A stretch of DNA of 64,000 nucleotides, taken from positions 1 through 64,000 of the forward strand of contig JAJEKV010000262.1 of assembly GCA_021234155.1 (NCBI GenBank), written 5' to 3'. Below, one piece after another: positions 1-10,989 of the stretch. Position 1 is the stretch's first letter. Each line of letters starts with the position of its first letter. Source of the DNA: Isoetes taiwanensis. Its lineage: Eukaryota > Streptophyta > Lycopodiopsida > Isoetales > Isoetaceae. Under the pieces are notes generated by a model that searched no databases, was not told where the DNA came from, and saw only the letters and a list, made by a program, of their open reading frames with translations. The position numbers were made by a program, and so were the translations under genes.

Positions 1-230
1 ATAGTTTCTCGAGACACCTCATGATACTCCCAATGAAAATCTGGACCATCCTCCACAACTCAAACTAAAATAATATGAAATGCAGGTTTGATTCTTTTGC
101 TTATACAAGATTACTGATCATTGAGATCACAGCAAAGGTATGATCTTCCACATGACTTTGGTATATACTTGAATTGTGGAAGAACAGAGTCTTTTCTTTG
201 GTCCATCTTGTCTGTATAATACATAAATAG

Positions 231-485
231 TTATTGGGTTCCAATGCGGATAAAAGTCTCCATCCAATAACATGATCTACATGATGGTTGGTCGGTCATA
301 TGGTCCTTCATATGCTCCCTTATCCTAGCCCTTTGACTAGGTTGCCGGATCTTATCAAGAGTCTCCTTCAGCTTAGCACATAAATTGCACTTTGCAGGGT
401 TGTTTGAAGTTGCTATGGTGACATGATTGAAATGCTTCTTCCATAACCTACTAAAGCTAGGTTGGGATATTGGAAAAATTCCCAA
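231..485 (-). pseudogene. Fragment of an unrecognised protein with a CxxC motif
   Basis: An 84-residue open frame with a CNLCAKLKE motif followed by a charged helix rich in R, K and E. This pattern (a paired cysteine before a long basic/acidic helix) is common in plant transposon-derived proteins, but I cannot name the family. The minus strand from about 1220 down to 230 holds several other short open frames broken by stops, which suggests one longer decayed coding region reading leftward. No promoter or splice signals were identified. It may be a relic of a mobile element; a chance frame is also possible. Confidence 0.25.
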
Positions 486-1800
486 TTCTCAGTAGAATTC
501 ACTTCTTCCCAAAATACTCTTTTGAATACAATGTGATGGCAACCTTTTCTCAACAAATTGCTCTTCCCTTTTCATCCTATACGCTTTTTTGTGGCATAGA
601 CTGCGCATTGAAATCAATATATTTTTCAAATATCTCTGGCACCAAGAGTCCTAGGCTGTTGGTCTCAACAAACCATTATTTCCATGTAAAAGCAATCCTG
701 TTCCCCTCTTGCATTTTTTTTGCCAAGGTATGCCATGAAGAAGTTGAATTGCATGGATACTACGCCATGCTTTTGCACATATCCATTTGCCTAGCAAAGG
801 GTATCTTTTTCTGTTTGGGTTTCTTTTCATCTTGAAGTGCTTTCGAAGATTGTGTACATGTAGGTCCTCCTCTCATCAGCAAAGTGTACTCTTGAAAAGT
901 GGCTCTTGCTTCCACCAATTGTTCTATTGTGAAGAATTGTATACAATCCTCCAACAATCACGGCCCCTAACCTTCACCATTGTCTCACGTTTGGTGTCAC
1001 TAATCAACTTGGCTCTTTTGCTAGGATAATGTCGGTAATTGATACTTCTCCCCTTTTTGCCTAGGTTTAGAGTTCAACCGCCATAATGGATCAATATCAA
1101 GACAATCATTGTCCCCAACAACCTCGAGCTCTGGAAAAATATAATCCTCCACAAATTGAACACTACTTATAGGCCATGCCATGGAAAGGAACCTCCAATT
1201 TGCTTGACACAACCAAAACATTCCTTGTCACCCAAACCTTTACCTTTCCAATTGTCTTCCAACATCGAAATTGCAATACCAATATTGTCTTCCCCTAGCC
1301 TTTCATCATTAAACTTGACCGGGGATCGCTAGCTCCTTGTTGACTCCTTTGGCCTACTATTTCCTAGTTTTTCATTGATATTGTTTTCTCTTTTCAATAT
1401 GTTGCACACCATCTTGAGTTGAGAGGCACCATTGACCTAGGCAAATTGCACCCTTTTTAGTCAATGAGTAAGAAAAAAATTATTACACCATAAGATAAAA
1501 AAAAATACGCATTTATGGAATATGTAGAGGTAAATCAAATTTTTAAAAAAAAGAAATTCCTTGGAAATAGGTTTAATATAATAATAACAACAATGATAAA
1601 AGCGAAATCATTTAAAACAAAATTTTCATGGCAACAACAAAGGAAATGACATTTATATAAATATATCCAAATTTTAATTTCGAAAATTTGGATATATATG
1701 AAAAAGACATATAACTAATAGGCATTGAGAATTTATTATCCATAATAATATACCCTAGATAATATAGTCGGGAATTTCTCGTTGTCTGGCGTGTTATTTG

Positions 1801-1863
1801 AGGCAATAAATTATTCGCTAAGAGCTAATTAACCCTATATAAATCCGGTTCCGCTCTCAAGAC
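1801..1863 (+). promoter_or_regulatory. Core promoter, copy 1 (TATA box 1836-1843)
   Basis: The segment carries a perfect plant TATA box, TATATAAA, preceded by AT-rich sequence and followed about 25-30 bp later by a pyrimidine-rich likely start-site region. The whole 60-bp stretch is repeated, with moderate divergence, at 3000-3062. Both copies share the TTATTC-CTAA segment, the CTATATAAATCC box and the CGCTCTCAA stretch downstream. The duplication of exactly a core promoter supports a functional origin. The first downstream ATG is at 1892. Confidence 0.5.
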
Positions 1864-1891
1864 CATTCTGTCCCAATTTTTTTCGCCCGCC

Positions 1892-1981
1892 ATGGCGTTT
1901 GCCTCGGCTTCGAACTTCATGAAGAACCCGGGTCTCGTCAAAGAGGCGATGGGGTTGAAAAAGAACTCTTCCCCCTCATAG
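1892..1981 (+). CDS. Possible first exon below the copy-1 promoter, 29 codons
   Basis: An ATG in a GCC-rich context (cgccATGGCG) lies about 50 bp below a TATA box. The short frame reads MAFASASNFMKNPGLVKEAM and then stops. Downstream on the same strand there is a Glu-rich stretch and a (GGA)n run near 2080-2220 that would encode acidic residues in one frame. This may be a decayed or spliced host gene (a CAG just before 2022 could be an acceptor). I do not recognise the product. Confidence 0.22.
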   Translation: MAFASASNFMKNPGLVKEAMGLKKNSSPS

Positions 1982-2180
1982 ATTTTTTCTTGCCCAATTC
2001 TCCTCGACCCCATCTCGCAGGATGATTCCTGATTTGAAATGGAAGGGTTGAGTTGAGCTCCTCGATTTCCTCGATTCTGAAGAGGAGGAAGAGGAGGAGT
2101 TGGAGGAAGAGGAGATGTCCTCCCAGAGCATCTGCCTGGCCAGTGGTTGGCTTGACCCCAAGCGCAGAGAATGAAATCTC

Positions 2181-2217
2181 GGAGGAGGAGGAGGAGGAGG
2201 AGGAGGAGGAGGAGGAA
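2181..2217. repeat. (GGA)n microsatellite
   Basis: About twelve perfect GGA triplets. On the minus strand it gives runs of Pro, Leu or Ser in open frames, which explains the long but low-complexity ORFs there. A weaker GAGGAG-rich stretch lies just upstream at about 2080-2120. Confidence 0.9.
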
Positions 2218-2999
2218 GATTAGGAAGAAGGTCGACAACCCGGCTTGAGTTTTTGGAGTGGTTGAGAGATGAAACCAGTTTTGCATGTGATTTCTTTTTT
2301 TTGTTTTGCACCTTGCTTTTTTTCTAACACCTTTCTTTCTTCTTTGTTGGGGTGGAAGAAGAGTGATGGATCGGGCGGCTATTTTTGTTTCCATTCTTCT
2401 GAAGTTTTGGACCGCCTCAAGGCATTTTTTTCCTTAGAATTGTGTGAAAAGCCTTCGGCAACTGCTTCCCAAGCAACCGGACATCTGTACATACAAACAT
2501 TTTTAATGAAATCAAAGCAGTTTTTTCATAAACTTGTCTTCAAACATTTTTTCTTCAAACAAGTTTTTCTGTACATAAAAATTTTGAATAAAATCAATTG
2601 TATTCTCCAATTATTTTTTGTTTTCTCCTAAAATTTTACCTTCTGCAAATTTTGTTCTCTAAATTTTTGTATCGCAAACTTTGTCTCAACAAAGTCTGAG
2701 AACACTATAAAATCAACCACATGAGAAATCTACGATGCATCCAAGTAACCATAGGAAATTTTCCTATCGACCTAAAACAATTCCCCAACCTTACAAGTCA
2801 TTTTTAGCCTTGATCTTTGCCTTTAAAATCATTTTTAAGTTAGCCTATATAAAATTTCTAAATTCTATTTTTGGGAATGCAATAAATGGAATAAAATCAA
2901 AGTGAGAATTTATTGCATGAAATGTAATATTCTCCATATATACAATATACATGTCATATGCGGCGGGAAGGCCGTACGCCCGGTGATGTTAATTCAAGC

Positions 3000-3062
3000 A
3001 ATCAATTATTCACTAACTTATTTCTAATTGTGCCTATATAAATCCATTTTACGCTCTCAAAG
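3000..3062 (+). promoter_or_regulatory. Core promoter, copy 2 (TATA box 3035-3042)
   Basis: This is the second copy of the 60-bp promoter segment at 1801-1863, again with TATATAAA followed by ATCC and a CGCTCTCAA element. The sequence after it (3063-3160) is pyrimidine-rich and resembles a 5' untranslated leader, but no convincing coding exon follows. The preceding 40 bp, with GGCGGGAAGGCC, differ from copy 1. Confidence 0.45.
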
Positions 3063-3654
3063 TTCCTACATTTTTCTTCCCTTCCTTCATACGATTTGCC
3101 GGTTGCGCTTCTCTTTGTGTTTGGATCCGCCCTCCTGAAATCTTGGTGCAGATTTATATTCATCAATGTTAGATGTTTGGTTTATGCAATTCCTAACCTA
3201 CTAAAAGACTCATTTACCCAGTTACAGTAGCATCTGTGCTTGAGAGGACTCAAGGTCTCATAATCGAAAAGCCTGGAATTAAAACCACAAGCATAGTCCT
3301 CCGTTCTTGAATCCTTCCGACCTCCAGAACTCAAGGTTAGTTTTCATTTAGTTTTAGGGTATCTCAATTGCAGGTTTAATCCAAAAGACAAGCTTTTGCA
3401 TTTGCTCGAGGCGGGAGGAAGCGATGATGTTTATAGAAAACCAGAATAGTTTTTATAAACTTCATGCGCTTCTTTTGTTTTCAGTAAATTCTTGAGTTTC
3501 TCTTCACGGATTAATCATGCTATTGCATGCAAGTTTCTAATACGAATAGTGTAGTAGAAAGCATTAGAAAAATCTGAAAGATAATATTTGAAACACGTAA
3601 AGCGTGTTTTATATAACAACAGCCTTCAACATGAATACACGCTCGTGCACTTTT

Positions 3655-3773
3655 GAGAGAGGGAGAAAAAAAGCAATAGGATAGATAAGTAAATAGATAA
3701 GGCCGGGCAATTATTTTGCCTTTGCGGCCTTTATCTATTACTCTATCTATCGATTTCTCCCTACTCCCTCTCT
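3655..3773. repeat. Foldback hairpin, arms about 55 bp
   Basis: The left arm (3655-3710) reads GAGAGAGGGAGAAAA then AGATAAGTAAATAGATAAGG. The right arm (3714-3773) is its imperfect reverse complement, CCTTTATCTATTACTCTATC then TCCCTACTCCCTCTCT. The loop is only a few bases. The arms differ at scattered positions. This could be the core of a small foldback element or MITE. No clear target duplication was found. Confidence 0.6.
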
Positions 3774-5370
3774 GGTCTACCCGGCGTCTTAACCCCTATA
3801 TAGCGATTTTTACGCGGCGTGCAAACAGGTGTATCCTACTTTCCTTTTCGCTAAAACGGGCGTGTCTCACAGTTCTAAGTTTTAAATAAATAAATATAAC
3901 GCGGGCGTGAATACGATCTCGCTCACTTCCTGTTTGATAGATGCCAAGTTACATTAATCACCCGGTTGGTAGCGAAGATGCATTGGAATTACATTTGGGC
4001 CAGCAATCCTGCAGCCCAGCTCGTTTCGGCTCCAATCTCAGTCGGTTGAGACGCGGCCGAGCACACATTCGGTGGAGCACCCGATCTTGCAACCTGGGTA
4101 CTTGGATCAAAAAATGATGGCAGCCAGGCGGGGCAATGATAGATCTGGGCTCTGGGGCCCTTTACCCGGTCGCTGCGGAGGCTGGCCCTCTTATCTAATC
4201 GCCGAGAATGCAGTACATGCATTGATGCAGTGAATCCTCATCCGTCGACTCGAGATTCAAAATGAAGTGCGTTTCTTAGTGGTTAGCCTCTATGCGGATG
4301 CTAACACGAACTACTACCAGGGCCATCACGATGCAATGGAGATGGCTCAACCAATGGAACCACTACCGCGGCGCTATATGATAAATTGGAGGTTCAACCA
4401 ATGGGCGGGGAGAGTGGAAGCGAGGGGGAAGGAGGGGAGGTGGAATTGGCGCGGCGGGGAGTGGTGGAGCTAGAGCACGGTGTTTTCTTTGAGGTTTTAC
4501 CAAAAGAATTCACTATGCCTGCAATGGAAATGGGAGTATGTCGAGGCCCTACTCGATGGGACGGGCTTGAAACGATGATAATCGGGATTTTGTGGTTTAT
4601 CCGGTTTATCGGATTATATACAATTGTAATCTTTTTCCAATGAATACAACAAATTTTGTCTACTTCTATATTTCTACAATGTAATACATGTTACATACCT
4701 TTTTAAGCGGTTTCTTGGCCATGCAACAAATGTTCCAACACTTTCTCCAACCGTATCCCCAGGAGCCAATATCTGCGAGATAAGTAAAACTTCATCCATA
4801 GCGCGGCCGATTAATCAACTGTAATTTCGGACATACTTATCCGGCGGAATTCCATGAGTTCTGATCGGATCGATCGTCGATCTTGCATAATCCTACTTTC
4901 CTTTTCTGATTTGTAGTTAACATGAAACATTCATCTTGACCGACGAAGAAAATTGCTATTCGGACACCTACTATTGGAAATTAATGTTCAAGCTATTGGA
5001 ATGAGATGAGCACACGAGTCACATATACATTCTTGAAAGCTGGTTGAGTCTCTGGCCTGATTTGAGAAGCTGAAGCTATGTATTCTGGCGGTCGGAAAAT
5101 TGAATTAGAAAAAGATTAGAGTTAACTTCGTTTAAGCCCGGGATAAATTTGGCCGGGATACTTTTGGGTAGATTGGTTTTAAAAACTTAATGAAAGAAGT
5201 CATTGGGCGGGTCTTACGTCATTATTATTTGTATGTGTCAAGAATATTTCGGCTTTACATTTTGTGTTTTGAAATTCAAATTTCTCTATTTCTCGATGCT
5301 GTAAAAAGCTATTTCTTCTTCGGCTCGGCAGCTCGAAGCGACCGAAGCGACTGTTACTAAGCGACTCGAG
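3774..5370. other. No recognisable gene
   Basis: Only short open frames (about 70-85 codons) on both strands, none with a recognisable motif. The GC-rich frame at 4386-4643 is Gly/Glu-rich and looks like a chance frame. No RNA gene or repeat array was seen. Confidence 0.4.
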
Positions 5371-5509
5371 ATGTCTTCTGCGAATAACTGGTGTCGGGGG
5401 CCGAGAGGCGAAGGAAGATGGAAGGAATCTCTAAACCAGGCTCTTCTCAAGTTTGAGGAGGGCGTTGATCGAATACCACAGAATACACGAACCCTATTCA
5501 AGGTATTTA
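5371..5509 (+). CDS. Candidate first exon of an unrecognised gene
   Basis: An ATG at 5371 opens a 46-codon frame beginning MSSANNWCRGPRGEGRWKES and ending at a good donor, CAAG|GTATTT. The W-x(n)-RWKESLNQALLKFEEG stretch is faintly reminiscent of small SANT/Myb-type proteins, but the spacing does not match well enough to name it. No downstream exon was identified, so a chance frame remains possible. Confidence 0.25.
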
Positions 5510-6091
5510 ATTTGCCACAGAATACTTGTGTGGGAAAGTATTATGCTTGCATGAATTTGAGGGTATTTCCTTGCCTTGAGATAATATGCTTTGCATGAGT
5601 TTGAGTTATTATGCTTTGCATGATTTTTAAGTATTAACATCGAGTTAATGCTCTGATTGTCAGATTCGTAGAACATAATTTTGCTCATTTTATATATAGA
5701 ATATAAGCGGTGTTAGGCAGTTGGAGATAGCAATGTTCAATGAGGATTAAATAGTGTGAAATATGGATTCATGAAGGGTATGTAGCTTAAAATGTGGATG
5801 CAAAATAATTTAGTTTCAAATTCCATAGCATGGTCAATAATAAGGCATGGCGTGATTTGTACTAATTTAGGTTTAAATACGCCATGGCGTGATCTCTTGA
5901 TACGAAAAAGTACTCAAAAGTGCTCATCTTCTTTTGCGGTGCTCAAGGGAAGAAAACCCTAATAATTCGGGTTCTAATCTGCCAAGAAAGCAAAAGGCAG
6001 GGCGACCCGGATGCGACCATATGATCTCACCTTAGATGATGAAGGGCGATTCTTATAGCAACCCTGACCTGCACGCCTTACGAAAGAGGAA

Positions 6092-6550
6092 ATGGGCCGA
6101 GGTGCAGTGAATGCGTTGACCTTGCCAAGACAAATGGCAAAGCTCGACCCACTCTCTTCGGCGAGGAAAAGGAAGCGACAAGATGGCCAAACAAGGGATC
6201 TAATCTCTTGTGAGGAAGAGGATGACACCAACCGCAAATTGCTCTTGGAGATTACCGCGAAGCGAAGAAAGATCCGCTCGGACCTCACTATTTGTAGAGC
6301 TCGCATACAAGGATCGTTCATGAAAGACGAATGTGAACGGTGTGAGACATGTTTTAAGTATGGTTGGCCAACCAATGTAGCGATTACGCCAATATCTATT
6401 TGCCAAGGGGTTCACAACATGCGTAGAGAGGCATGTTCACTAAACCCGACACCAAGTCACTATTTGCGACAAGCTAGGGAATTAGGTGACTTGAAAGCTT
6501 CTAAGAGGGTCCTAAGATCTAGGGAAGGATGTTCAACTGCGGTTTACTGA
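6092..6550 (+). pseudogene. Unrecognised basic/acidic ORF, 152 codons
   Basis: The longest open frame in the palindrome-bordered region. It begins with GTG, or an ATG just inside it. It carries a basic stretch (ARKRKRQDG, nuclear-localisation-like), an acidic run (SCEEEDDTNRK), a second basic stretch (TAKRRKIRS) and a CERCETC cysteine pair at about residues 82-88. No catalytic motif is recognisable. It is probably part of a decayed mobile-element protein; exons or frames further right (7486-7776, 8015-8230, 8893-9087) may belong to the same unit. Confidence 0.3.
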
Positions 6551-7084
6551 AGGCATGGAGGCTTCTATTTTTGAGAATGAACAGGGGCAAGTGATGACTA
6601 GAAATGATGAACAATTTGAATAAATACTACGACCATTATCCATTGGGTCTTAAAGGAAACTTTGCGATCCATGTGAAGTCCCTCATCCGTTCACCAAGCT
6701 CCATTTATGTTAGCGGAAGATATGATCCAAAGACATGCCATGGAGATTGTTGAGCATGATTAGTAATCAGTCAAATGCCTATGGATGTGTTACCTTGGGA
6801 TATGATCTGAACAAGCTTCGTGTGGGCGAACTTCAGGAGTTAATGTTAAATGAAAATATTAAATTCGTGCATTTGGCAAGAGCATTCTGTTGAGGCACGA
6901 AGGCCCTCATCGGCGGCGAGAACAAAACAGGCCAAAACGGCGTTCTACAATCACTATAGGAGGTGAGGTATCTTGGATGCCAATACTTCCTGCAGATTTA
7001 ATGAGATTACGCAACTTTGAATGAAATGGGGAAGACATTTCTATACAAAAGGTAACTAACCGCATTAGGATGTTAGCATTTTAA

Positions 7085-7370
7085 TATTCACGCCGTGTTT
7101 TCAAATCAATGAATTCACGCCGGTGTTTTCAAATCTACTGGTTTCATAAATTGTATTCCCGGCGTGTTTCAAATCAAACCAATTCGCCGGGCATGTTTTC
7201 AAATCTAATCGAATTCCACGCAGGCGTGTTTTCAAGTCAACCAATTGATCTGAAAACACGCCTGGCGGAATTGATTGATTTGAAAACACGCCTGGCGTGA
7301 ATTGGTTTGATTTCTGCGCACCTGGCGTGGATTGCATTAGTAACTTTATTCATTTCACGGCAGGCGTGAT
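7085..7370. repeat. Interspersed short repeat array, CACGCC...GTTTTCAAATC units
   Basis: Units of 30-40 bp repeat about nine times. In the left half they read TCACGCCGGTGTTTTCAAAT. From about 7250 onward the orientation flips and they read TGAAAACACGCCTGGCG. The array is therefore a large imperfect inverted repeat centred near 7245. Spacing and sequence vary, so it is an old or fast-evolving array. It is not a CRISPR, because repeats and spacers both vary and the orientation flips. Confidence 0.6.
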
Positions 7371-8014
7371 TTTTCTCTTGATCAATTCTATTCGTCGGCG
7401 CCCGTGTTTCTATTCTATGATCTCGATTCAATGTGTACTATTGCAAATTCATCGTTGAACAAGCTGCGCTACACCGGATCACCGATTGGGTGGAATATGG
7501 CTGCCCATTGCCCACCGCGCATGGTCAAAGTCTGAGGCATTCAAGCGGGCTTTGGGCGGACTCGCCATACAATTATACGTGAGAAGAAGAAGACCGCAAG
7601 AAAATCAAAGAAAAAAGGTGGTGATGACATTGCGAGATCTTTTACGAAAAGCTCATCAGCAGTCGGGACTAGACGGTTCGATAAGATTGTGTTTTGTAAG
7701 GAGGCATTATGGCTCAAGTGGAATGAATGCAGGATGCTTATGCACAAGGGAAGCCTGCGTGATTAATTATGGATAGGGTGCCTCCCTGCTGATGTAAGCA
7801 TATTTGACTTGAATGTGACAGATGAGAAAGATTCGGGGGGGCTAGGCGAATGGCTGAGACCATTTGGGTTTTAGACGCTTAAAAGAAGTCTTATACAAGA
7901 AGGGTGCTTTCACCAAGGATAGGATGTCCTTCGTTGAGTGCTGCTGACCATGTAAAGGATGTAATGATACAATGAAAGTGTTTGTAGGAGCCGAGTTACA
8001 AAGGCTATCTGGGG

Positions 8015-8230
8015 ATGTGGCATTATCCGAAATTGGATTGGGACAAATACAAGGTCAAGAATGATGACATCAAGAAGTTTGTATTCTGGTCAAAGGACTT
8101 CCTAAAAAAGAATTGGAAGGCTAAAAATACAAAACATAAGGAGACTCTACCCCTAAAGGCACTTGGCCGAGTTGAGAAGAAAAGTGGCCCTTGTGAAGAA
8201 GATTCTTTGGAGAAGACGCCGCCCCGTTAA
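8015..8230 (+). pseudogene. Unrecognised lysine-rich ORF
   Basis: A 71-codon frame starting MWHYPKLDWDKYKVKNDD and rich in aromatic and Lys residues, which looks like genuine coding sequence. Upstream sequence in the same region (7620-7990) also translates sensibly in pieces, but with several stops. The family is not recognised. The context suggests a decayed mobile-element protein. Confidence 0.25.
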
Positions 8231-10049
8231 GGTCTCCATTGGGTACAAGGTCTCTTGCCGAATCAACCGGCCTTAAAATATATCACTCTTTACTTTTTGG
8301 CCGGGGGGTGGGAGAGGAGATATGGGCATGAACGGAAGGACTACAGCGGCTTTCTTTACCGAGCAGATAGGATTGACAACCCGAGAGGTCCTTCACTATT
8401 GTCATCGTTTGTCCTTGGTGAGTCACATACTGCATGCACTATCCGTTGCTCATGATCCGGAGTGCCTCAAAGTTATTGGGAGGGATGCCTAATATATGAT
8501 GTTAAGGATAAATGCGAGCTGCCACTAAAGATGGCACATGTGATCTTCATTATGATAGCCATGCTATCGGGGCATTACTCTAATATGATATTGCTAAGGC
8601 CAAGGGTGACAATAGTAGTGCATGGGAATGTTTTCTTCTTGAGATGATCCAGACTTAAGAACTATATTCTTTCATCTGGATCGGATCAGTCGTAAGGATG
8701 AGTCAAGAGGATGAGGATGGGACCCCTCCCTAAGTGGGGAAATCAAGTACGAGCTACAAACTAAGGAGAAGGGCCCCTTAAATAAACATGGATTTCCCCG
8801 CCTATGGCTGCTTACCTCGTCGAGGCATTTGCTCCAATTGATACAACCTGCTTGGAGCTTCATGTTGAGGTTATATTGCTCGAGAGGCTCTTATGGGTGC
8901 AAGAAGATGTCTTTGCTTTGTGAGTGATGAGCGTGCCAAAGACTTTCTTAAACCATTCCTCATGCATGTGCTTGCCAAGTCTCCTAAAGGCCCTTATGGC
9001 AACCTGAAATCATCAGCAATCAAAAGTCTCAGACTTGTCCAATTCGAAAGTGGACGTTGCTTCGGTGAGGGACCTAGTAATCTCTGACTGATAAGGAAAG
9101 CAAGAATGAACAAATAGTCGCTAAACCGGGCTGCTCAAAGTACCGCGGATGGCGGCTAACTTAGGGAACATTTTTGCCCACATTGCGGGTGATGCAAGCA
9201 ACAATGAGTAGATTCACGGGTTAACAATGAAGTAATTGACGTGGGAGGAAAATGAAGGCAAACGTATATGACTCTAGTGATTCAGCCAGTTTGCCAAATC
9301 AATAGTAAAATAATGTCGGGTTGTGAAGGACGCAGCCGGAACTAATAGAAAATAACAATTCTACAACGGAAGAAGACGAAGATTAAGGGTGGCTATGGAG
9401 GGGAGAATGCCCGATGGCAAGAAATAAACCGAAAGATGATAGGTATGGCCTTGCCATTTGAAATAGCCACGCTGCGTGATTTAATTTGTGTTACCTTTGA
9501 ATTAAATCGGCATGGCGTGCTTTGATTATTTTTCGTTGTCAAACTAAATCACGCCGGCCAGCGATTTGGTTATGACTATTTCAAATCACGCTTTGGCGCA
9601 TTTGTATTGTTTGTGTTATCGATCTCGCTGGGCCGGATACATGTTTGATGTTTCCCACTTCCATTGCGTTTCTAAGAAGGTTGTGGTGTTCGACCTAAAA
9701 CGAGTCCTTTGCAAGACTTTTTGAAAAAATAAAGTGGCTAGAGAACGGTTTCATCGGACACACGGTAGAATCAAACACCAAGTGGATCTATCAAGCGGCT
9801 TGAAGAAGGAGATGCTAGGCGAGGCATTCAGGTTATTTCGAAGTTGGTATTTGGTCATCCATGGAACTAAGGAACATCAAGGATACTTTGGAGGCGCGGG
9901 AAATCGTGACATTGGTTTGACCCTTTGGGATCGAGAACAAATGTGTGAAGTTCACTAATCCCAAGGATCCAACAGCAAGCCTATCTTCATCAAACACACT
10001 TGAGTAACATGATGGGGCCCGAACTTGGTATCGAGAATGATTGTAGTAC

Positions 10050-10460
10050 CGCGACTTCCCGGCACCCGCACGTGTATAGCACGTGATGCAACGCATTACC
10101 GGTCGGGTAACGCGTCACGATGGCGGTTTAACGCATAAACGCGTCGTCAAAAGTTGTTGTTTAAAGTACAGCGATGGTACGTGACGGCAGATTACTATAA
10201 AATACGCGCAGATGCGTCGTTAACAAAAAAAAAATATATATATATATATTTTTTTTTTGAAAAGTACTTGTACCGTACCTATAAAGCACGTTATGCACAT
10301 GCCGTACTTATAAAGTCGTGCATCGCACGCTGCAGACGTGAAACAACAAACCAAAAAAAAAAATTTGTTCTTATTTGATGCACAAAATGAATAAGTACGT
10401 ACGGTACGTATGGGTACGGTAAGTTAAGTATGGAAAATGTAACGTACGCGTACTTAACCT
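10050..10460. repeat. Palindrome-rich, CpG-containing low-complexity stretch
   Basis: Contains repeated ACGTAC/GTACGT and CGCGT words, including TACGTACGGTACGTA near 10395, an (AT)n run flanked by A and T homopolymers near 10227-10260, and several TATAAA words. It resembles the end or promoter region of a mobile element. No gene is seen. Confidence 0.35.
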
Positions 10461-10463
10461 ACA

Positions 10464-10730
10464 CTGATCGAGAATAAGGATGATATAATCATAGTGGATG
10501 ATGATGCTCTCAAATGCTTCTACAATCAAACGCAGGCCCTGAATCCACCATCTTACGATCCAAAAACTGCGCATGATGATTTTTTCGTGAAGTTTGTGTC
10601 TATTATGCATAATTTGGCTATGGGGAAGGCGGTGGGTGAAGTGTTAGATTCGCACTTTAACCTGGATAGAACGGCTGACATGGAACCACACCTTGTTAAA
10701 CACGTGGAAAAACATGGATTGATCCCTTAA
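10464..10730 (+). CDS. Candidate terminal exon of an unrecognised protein
   Basis: An open frame without its own ATG near the start; the first in-frame candidates are GTG at 10494 or internal codons. It encodes about 85 residues with an acidic start (NKDDIIIVDDDALKC) and a His/Glu-rich end (LVKHVEKHGLIP). It ends at TAA 10728-10730. An AG just before 10473 may be an acceptor. It lies head-on to the H3-like gene on the other strand. The family is unknown. Confidence 0.25.
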   Translation: MIENKDDIIIVDDDALKCFYNQTQALNPPSYDPKTAHDDFFVKFVSIMHNLAMGKAVGEVLDSHFNLDRTADMEPHLVKHVEKHGLIP

Positions 10731-10789
10731 TGTTTTATTGGAATATATGATATTTTTGTATGATATTTGTGCCATGTATCGATAATTTC

Positions 10790-10925
10790 GAGTCTGGAAT
10801 TGCCTCGCAAATAATGCAATCTGTTGTTATCAAACCTAATATTATCATCTATCGAGCAAGCAATTTTGGTCTCATCTATGTTAGCAACTTGCTCTTCATT
10901 TCTGCATATTTCAATTCGCATATGA
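10790..10925 (-). other. Possible alpha-2/alpha-3 exon of the H3-like gene
   Basis: Directly beyond the H3 alpha-1 block, after a T-rich stretch that could be a short intron, the same strand encodes IDETKIACSIDDNIRF and then NNRLHYLRG. This aligns loosely with the histone H3 segment FEDTNLCAIHAKRVTI and QLARRIRG. A CAG near 10906 could be the acceptor. The match is weak, so this is a tentative extension only. Confidence 0.2.
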
Positions 10926-10989
10926 AAAGTCACACGTGAATCGCAACCTTATGTTATTTTTGAAGTCAAAAAAAAAAGGTTAAAAAAAA

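Larger units (their letters stand above)
5845..9610. mobile_element. Probable decayed element with palindromic CACGCC/GGCGTG repeats
   Basis: The motif GGCGTGA or its complement TCACGCC, often as a palindrome (ACGCCATGGCGTGA at about 5875), appears near 5850-5895, then as a dense array at 7085-7370, then again at 9460-9605 and almost nowhere else in the window. Between these clusters lie broken open frames with coding-like composition. The pattern of terminal and internal palindrome clusters copies on a small scale the layout of the MULE at 23.8-34.1 kb. I could not find matching terminal inverted repeats or a target duplication, so the limits are approximate. Confidence 0.35.

Noticed and set aside
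1825-2394. 189-codon minus-strand ORF with poly-Leu and Pro runs
   Set aside because: The frame exists because of the (GGA)n microsatellite and lies antisense to a TATA-promoter region; no domain.
4386-4643. Gly/Glu-rich ORF
   Set aside because: Low complexity, no motif, no promoter or splice context.
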